Shown here: in pieces, positions 30,113 to 36,091 of the stretch
Layout of the letters: every line of letters begins with the position of its first letter
Numbering within the stretch: the first letter of the stretch is position 1
Origin: Erythrobacter sp.
GTDB lineage: Bacteria; Pseudomonadota; Alphaproteobacteria; Sphingomonadales; Sphingomonadaceae
NCBI GenBank assembly: GCA_024642335.1
Contig: JAHEBH010000027.1
Coordinates: 1-36,091, forward strand
Direction of reading: 5' to 3'
DNA: 36,091 bases
Notes under the pieces: model-generated
The model's database searches: none
What the model was told of the DNA's origin: nothing
What the model saw: only the letters and a program-made list of their open reading frames with translations
Program-made: the position numbers and the translations under genes

Positions 30113-30204
30113 CCGCTCATGCTGAGCATGTCGAAGCATCGCTTTTCCTTCTGCTCTATGCCATGAAATGAAGGACGACCCTTCGACAAGCTCAGGGTGA
30201 GCGG
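30113..30204. repeat. REP-like palindromic element between prfA and prmC
   Basis: The arms at 30113-30138 and 30179-30204 match as reverse complements at 21 of 26 positions. The right arm is the exact reverse complement of the left arm at 24104-24129. Inside the left arm the stem ATGCT/AGCAT replaces ACCCT/AGGGT by two compensated base-pair changes. The element spans nearly all of the gap and ends 2 bases before the prmC start. Confidence 0.85.
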
Positions 30205-30206
30205 AA

Positions 30207-31043
30207 TTGCAAGTTTCCCAAGCCATCCGCGAGGCCACCGAACGCCTTGCCAAGACCAGTGACACAGCCCGGCTCGATGCCGAATTGCTGATGGCGCATG
30301 CGCTGCGCGTCTCGCGCTCGGACCTTCTGCTGCGTCATATGGGCGATGTCGTGCCGGAGGGATTTGCCAATCTCCTCACCCGGCGCGAGGCATGCGAGCC
30401 GATTGCCTACATCACCGGAACGCAGGAATTCTACGGGCGCCGCTTCGTGGTGACGGAAGAAGTGCTGATCCCACGCAGCGATAGCGAAACTGTAGTGGAG
30501 GCGGCGCTCGCTGCGGCTTCGTCACCGAAACGCGTGCTCGATTGCGGCGTGGGATCGGGCGCGCTGCTGCTCAGCGTGCTGGCGGAGCGTCCGCTGGCCG
30601 AGGGTATTGGCATCGATCGCTCGCTGGGCGCCATGGCCATCGCCTCGCAAAATGCCGCGCGTCTGGGCGTGGCCGATCGCGCTCGGATCCTGCACCGCGA
30701 CTGGCACGAGGCGGGTTGGACGGAGGAACTGGGCCGGTTCGACCTGATTCTTGCCAATCCCCCCTATGTTGAATCGGAGGCGGCGCTGGACCGCAGCGTT
30801 CGCGAATTCGAGCCTGCGGGAGCGCTTTTTGCGGGCCCTGACGGCCTGGATGATTACCGGGCCCTGATTCCGCAACTTCCTGATTTGCTGGCAGAAGGCG
30901 GGATTGTTGTGCTGGAAATCGGTGCCATGCAGGAGGTCCCCGTGACTGTCCTGGCGCAAAATACCGGTTTTTCCGTCAGTTGCCATAACGACCTGGGCGG
31001 AAGACCTCGCGCGCTTGTGCTGCGATTAGGACTTGGCAAATGA
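30207..31043 (+). CDS. prmC: Release factor glutamine methyltransferase PrmC
   Basis: A 278-residue SAM-dependent enzyme that methylates the glutamine of the GGQ loop in RF1 and RF2. Motifs: EPIAYITGTQEFYGRRF before the catalytic domain, VLDCGVGSGALLLSVL (SAM-binding motif I) and the catalytic NPPY at 184-187. The start is TTG at 30207; no ATG or GTG occurs earlier in the frame after the prfA stop, and the next in-frame ATG would remove the helical N-terminal domain. The ribosome binding site, if any, must come from the palindromic repeat that ends at 30204 (GGGTGAGCGG). Co-transcription with prfA is likely. Confidence 0.94.
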   Translation: MQVSQAIREATERLAKTSDTARLDAELLMAHALRVSRSDLLLRHMGDVVPEGFANLLTRREACEPIAYITGTQEFYGRRFVVTEEVLIPRSDSETVVEAALAAASSPKRVLDCGVGSGALLLSVLAERPLAEGIGIDRSLGAMAIASQNAARLGVADRARILHRDWHEAGWTEELGRFDLILANPPYVESEAALDRSVREFEPAGALFAGPDGLDDYRALIPQLPDLLAEGGIVVLEIGAMQEVPVTVLAQNTGFSVSCHNDLGGRPRALVLRLGLGK

Positions 31044-31071
31044 TTTTCGAGTAGCTACCTCTCCTACCAAG

Positions 31072-31258
31072 CCTTGGGTGCAAGGGGCAGTTGCCCGTAA
31101 CCGGAGGCCGAACTCCGAACTTTGCTCTGTAAGCGGCGTTTCACGTCATTTGCCTTTGCAAATCGGAAACTGGCACAGTTGCCATGTGGCGCTGTGGCGA
31201 GGGGTCATGCGACCGGAGTGGTAATGTGTTCCGGTCCCAATGAGGAAACGGATTTCCT
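31072..31258 (+). promoter_or_regulatory. Hairpin-rich leader of the DUF4167 gene
   Basis: Seven short stems tile the 215-base gap after prmC: CCTTG/CAAGG (31072-31085), GGGC/GCCC (31085-31096), CGGAG/CTCCG (31102-31117), ATTTGC/GCAAAT (31148-31163), TGGCA/TGCCA (31171-31184), GACCGGA/TCCGGTC (31211-31236) and AGGAAA/TTTCCT (31243-31258). The last encloses the GAGGAAA ribosome binding site and ends right at the TTG start. It may be a translationally controlled leader; no known riboswitch class was recognised. Confidence 0.45.
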
Positions 31259-31266
31259 TTGAATAA
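31240..31266 (+). other. Eight-codon upstream ORF overlapping the DUF4167 start
   Basis: ATG at 31240 opens a frame encoding MRKRISFE and stopping with TAA at 31264-31266, across the TTG start of DUF4167 in another frame. It has no good ribosome binding site of its own that I can see. If translated, it would open the adjoining hairpin and could couple initiation. Confidence 0.3.
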
Positions 31267-31873
31267 CCAACGCAATAACAATCGTCGGCGCGGCCGTGGC
31301 AGCAATCGCGGTGGAAGCGGCAACCAGTCGAACAGAATCGACAGCAGGGCACGCGGCAATGCGCCGCAAATGCTGGAGAAGTACAAGAAGCTGGCGCATG
31401 ACGCCTCGCTCAATGACGACCGGGTGCAGGCCGAATATTACCTCCAGTTCGCCGACCATTATTTCCGGGTGATCGCCGATAGTAAGGCGCAGAAGGATGA
31501 TCAGCGCGTCAAACGTGACGGCGAACGCGGCCAGGATGATGATGGCGACGATGATGATCGCGACGAGGGTCGCGGTCGCAATCCCCGCTCTCGTTCGGGC
31601 AGGGACGAATTTGATTCCTATGAACCCGCAGAAGTGCTGCATGGCGCCGAGGGTGAGACCGACGAAGGCGACAATCCCTTTGTCGGCAAGCCTGCGAAGA
31701 AGCGCGGGCGCAAGAAGGCGGATGATGGCGGCAGCGGCCTCAATCCCGACCTGCTGCCGCCTTCGATCGCGCGCGACGATGATTCTGGCGGTGAGGAGCG
31801 ATCGCACCGACCCCGTGGGCGCAAGACGCGGGCAAAAGACGGCAACCAGGATGCGCTGCAGGAAGCGGACTGA
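31259..31873 (+). CDS. DUF4167 protein, low-complexity basic/acidic
   Basis: A 204-residue protein. The N-terminus is an Asn/Arg/Gly-rich, RNA-binding-like stretch (residues 1-30), followed by the conserved DUF4167 core RIDSRARGNAPQMLEKYKKLAHDA and AEYYLQFADHYFRVI (about 26-80). The rest is disordered, alternating Asp-rich and Lys/Arg-rich segments (QDDDGDDDDRDEGRGR; KPAKKRGRKK). The family is specific to alphaproteobacteria and lies next to prmC, suggesting a translation- or ribosome-related role, which is inference. The start is TTG at 31259, since no ATG lies in frame before the core; GAGGAAA is 10 bases upstream inside a hairpin. Confidence 0.85.
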   Translation: MNNQRNNNRRRGRGSNRGGSGNQSNRIDSRARGNAPQMLEKYKKLAHDASLNDDRVQAEYYLQFADHYFRVIADSKAQKDDQRVKRDGERGQDDDGDDDDRDEGRGRNPRSRSGRDEFDSYEPAEVLHGAEGETDEGDNPFVGKPAKKRGRKKADDGGSGLNPDLLPPSIARDDDSGGEERSHRPRGRKTRAKDGNQDALQEAD

Positions 31874-31929
31874 TCGTTCGCGCTGCTTGAGGCTTGATTG
31901 GACGGGCCCGGCGGTCCAACCCCGCTGCA

Positions 31930-33504
31930 ATGCGCATCCTGCCTAACCTGTCCCTGCTGATTTCTGGCCGCAGCGGCCTGGTGGCATTCCTGCTGGGCAT
32001 TGCCTCTGCCTGTGGCTTTGTACCACTTTCCATCTGGCCGCTGGCGCTACTGGCGATGGGCGCATTCGTGGCGCTATTGCCGCACACGCGCAGCTGGAAG
32101 CAGGCCGCATGGCTGGGCTGGCTGTTCGGCATGGGCCATTTCACGCTGGGCAACAGCTGGATTGCCACGGCCTTTACCTATCAATCGAATATGCCCGCCG
32201 CTCTGGGATGGGCAGCGGTGCCTGTGCTCTCGCTCTATCTGGCGGTCTATCCGGCGCTGGCGGCAGGTGCTGCGCGGGCCCTGGCCGGAAGGCGGCAAGG
32301 GCTTGTCACGGCACTGGCATTTGGCGGAACATGGATTGTCAGCGAATGGCTGCGTTCCTGGCTCTTCACCGGCTATTCGTGGAACCCCTTCGGCATTGTC
32401 CTCCTGGGACCGTTCGACCGGCCGGGACTGGCCGCGCTGTCACCGCTAATGGGCACCTATGCGCTGTCGGGTCTCGCCGTGCTGCTCGGGGCCGGGCTGG
32501 TCCAGCTCCTGCTGGAGAGGCGATGGGTGCCAGCGGGCCTTGCTGCCGCCCTGCTGGGTGCGGGCATGTATTGGCCGGTGGGGCCGGGTGAGGAAGGAAC
32601 GCTTCCCGTCACGCTGGTGCAGCCCGATATCAGGCAGGAACGCCTGTCCAACTCGCTCTATTACGAAGCGAATTTTGTCCGTCTGGCGCAGCTTTCCGGG
32701 CAGGGAGAGCAGGCCGCGAAGCGTCTGGTGCTATGGCCCGAATCGGGCATGGCCGATTATCTCGAGCCCGGCTATCCGCAGGTCTATTATGATCGCACCA
32801 CCGCGCTTGGCAGCCCCGAATACGCCCGCATGCGCATTGCCCGGATCATCGGTTCCGAAGCGGTGCTGCTGACGGGCAGCCAGCGCCTGCTGTTCGAAAA
32901 CCGTCGCCTGGTGGGCGCGCATAATGCGGTTTCTGCCGTCAACGGCGAGGGCACGGTGACGGCAACCTATGCCAAGACGCATCTGGTGCCCTACGGCGAA
33001 TATCTGCCCATGCGCAGCCTGCTCGAACCGCTCGGCTTCAGCCGGCTGGTGCCGGGCGCGGTGGACTTCCTGCCGGGCCCCGGTCCGCAAACGCTCGACC
33101 TTGGCGATCATGGCAAGGCCGGTATCCAGATCTGCTACGAGATCATCTTCTCCGGCCAGGTGGTCGATCGCAGCAACCGGCCCGACTATATCTACACCGG
33201 TTCAAACGATGGCTGGTTCGGCGCCTTCGGACCGCCGCAACATTTTGCCCAGGCAAGGCTGCGCGCGATCGAGGAAGGACTGCCAGTCCTGCGTTCGACC
33301 ACCAGCGGGATCAGCGGAATCATCGATGCGCGCGGCGTGGTCCGCCATGCGATCCCGAGCCATGAAATGAAGCGGATCGATGCCCTTGTGCCTCCAGCCG
33401 CCGAACCCACACCCTTCGCCCGCTTGGGCAACATACTCGCGCTTTGCTGGGCCGTGCTTTTTCTGGGGCTGGCATCGATTGCCATGCGCCGGAGCGCGCG
33501 TTAG
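31930..33504 (+). CDS. lnt: Apolipoprotein N-acyltransferase Lnt
   Basis: A 524-residue inner-membrane enzyme adding the third acyl chain to the N-terminal cysteine of lipoproteins. The N-terminal 200 residues form about six to eight membrane helices (with YSWNPFGIVLLGPF typical of the family), the periplasmic nitrilase domain follows, and a last helix is near the C-terminus. The catalytic triad is visible: Glu271 in LWPESGM, Lys349 in YAKTHLVPYGEYLP and Cys402 in GIQICYEIIF. The ATG at 31930 is used; a TTG at 31894 would add twelve basic residues. It ends 54 bases before metK and is probably co-transcribed. Confidence 0.95.
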   Translation: MRILPNLSLLISGRSGLVAFLLGIASACGFVPLSIWPLALLAMGAFVALLPHTRSWKQAAWLGWLFGMGHFTLGNSWIATAFTYQSNMPAALGWAAVPVLSLYLAVYPALAAGAARALAGRRQGLVTALAFGGTWIVSEWLRSWLFTGYSWNPFGIVLLGPFDRPGLAALSPLMGTYALSGLAVLLGAGLVQLLLERRWVPAGLAAALLGAGMYWPVGPGEEGTLPVTLVQPDIRQERLSNSLYYEANFVRLAQLSGQGEQAAKRLVLWPESGMADYLEPGYPQVYYDRTTALGSPEYARMRIARIIGSEAVLLTGSQRLLFENRRLVGAHNAVSAVNGEGTVTATYAKTHLVPYGEYLPMRSLLEPLGFSRLVPGAVDFLPGPGPQTLDLGDHGKAGIQICYEIIFSGQVVDRSNRPDYIYTGSNDGWFGAFGPPQHFAQARLRAIEEGLPVLRSTTSGISGIIDARGVVRHAIPSHEMKRIDALVPPAAEPTPFARLGNILALCWAVLFLGLASIAMRRSAR

Positions 33505-33558
33505 AGCGCCCTAGCAGTTTCAGTCAGGAATAGTTTCCGGGAAGGAATAATTGTACCA

Positions 33559-34776
33559 ATGCGCCAGTCCTACCTTTTCACATCGGAAAGCGTTTCCGAA
33601 GGCCACCCCGACAAGGTTTCCGACCAGATTTCCGATTCCATCGTCGATCTGTTCCTGTCGAAGGACCCCGAAGCGCGCGTCGCCTGCGAAACGCTGACGA
33701 CCACGCAGCTGGTCGTGCTGGCGGGCGAGATCCGGTGCAAGGGTGTCTATGAAAACGGTGCCTGGGCACCGGGCGCCTTGGACGAGATCGAAAGCACTGT
33801 CCGTAACGTGGTGAAGGACATCGGCTACGAGCAGGATGGCTTCCATTGGGAAACGCTGACCTTCGAGAACCATTTGCACGGCCAGTCCGCCCATATCGCG
33901 CAGGGCGTGGATGCAGGGGCGGAAGGGTCCAACAAGGATGAAGGCGCGGGCGACCAGGGCATCATGTTCGGTTATGCCTGCGACGAGACGCCGGACCTGA
34001 TGCCGGCAACGCTCGATTACAGCCACAAGATCCTCGCAAAGCTGGCGGCAGACCGCCATTCGGGCAAGGCGCCTTTCCTCGAGCCCGACAGCAAGAGCCA
34101 GGTCACGCTGCGTTTCGAGAACGGCAAGCCGGTGGCCTGCACCGCCGTGGTGATCTCCACCCAGCACGCGCCGGGCTATGACCAGGGCGAGAAGGAAGCC
34201 GAACTCAAGGCCTATCTGAAGCAGGCGATTGCCTCGGTCATTCCGGCGGACCTGTTGAGCGACCAGACGGCCTACCACCTCAACCCGACGGGCAGTTTCG
34301 AAATCGGCGGCCCGGACGGTGACGCGGGCCTGACGGGGCGCAAGATCATCGTCGATACCTATGGCGGCGCTGCTCCGCATGGCGGCGGTGCCTTCTCGGG
34401 CAAGGACCCGACCAAGGTCGACCGTTCGGCTGCCTATATCACGCGCTATCTGGCGAAGAACATCGTTGCCGCGGGCCTCGCCACGCGCTGCACCATCCAG
34501 CTCGCCTATGCCATCGGCGTGTCGCAGCCGCTGTCGCTCTATGTCGATACGCATGGCACGGGCACGGTGGCGGACGACAGGCTGGAAGACGCGATCAGGT
34601 CCATCGGCAAGCTGGGAGGCCTGACCCCGCGCGGCATCCGTCTGCACCTCGGCCTCAACAAGCCGATCTATCGCAAGAGCGCGGCCTATGGCCATTTCGG
34701 CCGCAAGGCCGAAGGCGACTTCTTCCCCTGGGAACGCACCGATCTGGTCGACGACCTGAAGGCGGCCCTGGCCTGA
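33559..34776 (+). CDS. metK: S-adenosylmethionine synthetase
   Basis: A 405-residue enzyme making SAM from methionine and ATP. Signatures: [20 protein letters not shown] at the N-terminus, [17 protein letters not shown] and the ATP-binding [19 protein letters not shown]. The length is slightly above the usual 385-400, in line with sphingomonad enzymes. It supplies SAM for the methyltransferases TrmB and PrmC in this window, among others. The ATG at 33559 has AAGGAA 12 bases upstream. No SAM riboswitch was recognised in the 54-base leader. An intrinsic terminator follows at 34785-34809. Confidence 0.97.
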   Translation: MRQSYLFTSESVSEGHPDKVSDQISDSIVDLFLSKDPEARVACETLTTTQLVVLAGEIRCKGVYENGAWAPGALDEIESTVRNVVKDIGYEQDGFHWETLTFENHLHGQSAHIAQGVDAGAEGSNKDEGAGDQGIMFGYACDETPDLMPATLDYSHKILAKLAADRHSGKAPFLEPDSKSQVTLRFENGKPVACTAVVISTQHAPGYDQGEKEAELKAYLKQAIASVIPADLLSDQTAYHLNPTGSFEIGGPDGDAGLTGRKIIVDTYGGAAPHGGGAFSGKDPTKVDRSAAYITRYLAKNIVAAGLATRCTIQLAYAIGVSQPLSLYVDTHGTGTVADDRLEDAIRSIGKLGGLTPRGIRLHLGLNKPIYRKSAAYGHFGRKAEGDFFPWERTDLVDDLKAALA

Positions 34777-34784
34777 CCCTTGTT

Positions 34785-34809
34785 GCAGGAGGCGCGCGTC
34801 GCCTCCTGC
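34785..34809. terminator. Intrinsic terminator between metK and MFS gene
   Basis: GCAGGAGGCG (34785-34794) and CGCCTCCTGC (34800-34809) form a perfect 10-bp stem with a CGCGT loop, between convergent genes. There is no marked T-run on the metK side (TCAGG follows); the MFS side has ACAAGGG. Confidence 0.75.
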
Positions 34810-34810
34810 C

Positions 34811-36091
34811 TCAGGCCTCGGGCGAAGCCTGCGTGCTCGCCAGGTCCTCTGCATAGCGCCGCGCGGCAAGCAGGTAATGCACAGCCGCCCAGACATAGAG
34901 CGTGCCGGTAATTGCCATGGCTATGGTCAGGCCCTGCACCGCGCCATGCTCCACCGCCAGGCCATCGCTGAGATAGCCGAGCAGCATGGGTCCCAGGCCG
35001 CCGGCAATGCCATAAACCACATTGAGCATGGCCGAGCAGGTCGCCCGCATGCGCGGATGCATGAGGTTTTGCAGCGCGGCGAAAGTGATGCCGAGATATC
35101 CGAAGTTGAGGAAGGTCGCGACGCTGATCAGGCCGAGCAGCAACGGCAGTTCCTCGCGCGTTATGGCCAGCGCGTAGATCGGCCCGCCGATCAGCATGCA
35201 CACGGCCGGCACCAGCGCATAGGCGGCGGGGTTCTTCGCACCCAGCCTGTCTCCCAGCATGCCGCTGACGATCACTGAAATGGCGGCGGGAGCGCTGGCG
35301 ATCAGCCCCGAATAGAGACCAGCCTCGGCCAGCCCCACGTCGAAGCGGCGGATCATCAGCGAGGTGAAGAAGTAGTTGAGCCCGAAGCCAAGCATGGCGG
35401 CAAAGGCCGATCCGATCACCAGGTTGCGCGCGCTGGGCAGGGCAAAAAGGCGCTTGAGCACCTCGCTGGCGGGCGGGACATGGTCTGCTTCTTCGCCTTT
35501 GGCCAGAACATCATGCGCCCCGCGCTTGGGCTCGGCGACGAAGAACCAGGCCAGGGCCGCCAGTGCCACGCCGGGAATGGCGGCGATCAGGAAGGTGAAG
35601 CGCCAGTCATACTCCTGCGCGATCCAGCCCCCGCCGACGAAACCGACAAAGGCCCCGATGGGAGGTGCGAGCAGGAGGACCGAAATGGCCATGCCGCGCT
35701 TGTTGGCGGGAAAGTAGTCGGCGATCACCGATTGCAGGCCGGGCAGGCCCACCGCCTCGCCAAGCCCCACGCCCATGCGCGCCAGCAACAGGTTGATCCA
35801 ACCACCCGCCCATCCGCACAGAGCAGTAGCACCTGACCACAGCAGCGTACCGACCGATATCAGCGAGAGCCGGTGCACCCTTTCCGCAATACGAGCGATT
35901 ACCAGCCCCACGCCGATATTGAGCACGGTAAAGGCCATCGCCATCAGCGAGACCTGGCCGTCGGTCAGGCCGAACTCGGCCTTGACCGGCTCGACCAGCA
36001 CGTTGACGACGATCCGGTCGATAAAGCCTACTGTGCTGATTCCGGTCAGGATGATCAGCGCCAGCCATGGCGAATTGCTGCGCAGGTTCAT
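34811..36091 (-). CDS. MFS transporter, spinster-like
   Basis: A 426-residue polytopic membrane protein with about 12 hydrophobic segments. The pattern SPWLALIILTGISTVGFIDRIVVNVLVEPVKAEFGLTDGQVSLM with a conserved Asp/Arg in helix 1 and the RMGVGLGEAVGLPGLQSVIADYFPANKRGMAISVLLLAPPIGA block resemble Spns/hexuronate-type MFS carriers. The substrate is unknown. The ATG coincides with the last base of the window, so an earlier start further on cannot be excluded, though the N-terminus looks natural. The C-terminus (ARRYAEDLASTQASPEA) is cytosolic. It is convergent with metK across a hairpin terminator. Confidence 0.88.
   Translation of the reverse strand: MNLRSNSPWLALIILTGISTVGFIDRIVVNVLVEPVKAEFGLTDGQVSLMAMAFTVLNIGVGLVIARIAERVHRLSLISVGTLLWSGATALCGWAGGWINLLLARMGVGLGEAVGLPGLQSVIADYFPANKRGMAISVLLLAPPIGAFVGFVGGGWIAQEYDWRFTFLIAAIPGVALAALAWFFVAEPKRGAHDVLAKGEEADHVPPASEVLKRLFALPSARNLVIGSAFAAMLGFGLNYFFTSLMIRRFDVGLAEAGLYSGLIASAPAAISVIVSGMLGDRLGAKNPAAYALVPAVCMLIGGPIYALAITREELPLLLGLISVATFLNFGYLGITFAALQNLMHPRMRATCSAMLNVVYGIAGGLGPMLLGYLSDGLAVEHGAVQGLTIAMAITGTLYVWAAVHYLLAARRYAEDLASTQASPEA

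Noticed and set aside
24104-30204. CRISPR array
   Set aside because: The repeats are few, palindromic, irregularly spaced over kilobases and separated by genes, so they are REP-like elements, not direct repeats with spacers.
31044-31258. tRNA gene in the prmC/DUF4167 gap
   Set aside because: Stems are present, but there is no cloverleaf order, no T-loop GTTCRA-type motif and no acceptor stem.
33505-33558. A SAM riboswitch before metK
   Set aside because: The gap is only 54 bases and I recognised no SAM-II or SAM/SAH consensus.
33520-34896. A 458-codon minus-strand frame over metK
   Set aside because: metK is unambiguous on the plus strand. The antisense frame has no motif and crosses the terminator.

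Overview
The window looks like the chromosome of a GC-rich alphaproteobacterium, most likely a sphingomonad and probably of the Erythrobacter/Altererythrobacter type. The evidence is gene content: a Sphingomonas-type serine palmitoyltransferase with its own acyl carrier protein, the cell-cycle regulators CtrA and DivK, GANTC (CcrM-type) sites clustered in front of ctrA, a DksA with a degenerate zinc finger, and the alphaproteobacterial pair prmC/DUF4167. Sampled coding lines are around 65% GC. I see no prophage, insertion sequence, CRISPR array, rRNA or tRNA gene. Most of the window is core chromosome with densely packed genes.

Layout. 1-1917: a YqaA/DedA membrane protein, then an arsenate reductase overlapping an AqpS-like aquaporin (arsenic detoxification without a visible arsR or ArsB/Acr3). 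1914-3372 (minus): sphingolipid acyl carrier protein and serine palmitoyltransferase. 3516-4070: a stand-alone PycTM (DUF5706) membrane protein. 4080-4448 (minus): DivK. 4515-7787: a compact operon of DUF3572, HAD hydrolase, RidA, glycerophosphodiester phosphodiesterase and a FemAB/GNAT-like protein, the first four with overlapping ends. 7788-11339: a SEL1 protein (minus), then DksA, PilZ, a peptide-binding-type lipoprotein and DUF4112. 11343-15797: an HNH protein (minus), GluQ-RS and a HIG1-like protein, then MutS (minus). 15912-18950: malic enzyme/phosphotransacetylase hybrid and a convergent TSUP transporter. 19000-19500: a low-GC patch with a small membrane protein coupled to trmB. 20470-25007: a YbdG-type mechanosensitive channel, then ctrA, rpoN and lptB on the minus strand. 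25199-27518: a small membrane protein, inorganic pyrophosphatase and a luciferase-like oxidoreductase. 27638-34776: hisS, prfA, prmC, DUF4167, lnt and metK. 34811-36091: an MFS transporter (minus).

The less expected content is in the non-coding DNA. Four long palindromic intergenic repeats occur, three of them in the successive gaps LLM/hisS, hisS/prfA and prfA/prmC and the fourth between rpoN and lptB. Their arms differ by paired substitutions that keep the hairpins intact. The DUF4167 gene has a leader tiled with small hairpins, the last of which encloses its ribosome binding site directly before a TTG start and overlaps an eight-codon upstream ORF. The ctrA promoter region carries four GANTC sites and a CtrA-box-like motif, and a second CtrA-box-like motif precedes the PilZ gene. 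The 3' end of hisS is markedly poorer in GC than the rest of the gene.

Functionally, the window combines cell-cycle control (CtrA, DivK), envelope biogenesis (Spt/ACP, LptB, Lnt, MscS), translation (HisS, RF1, PrmC, TrmB, GluQ-RS) and central metabolism (MaeB, Ppa, MetK). I found no obvious multi-gene system that is wholly new. The best leads are the structured RNA leader and repeats, the lone PycTM gene and the CtrA/GANTC signals.
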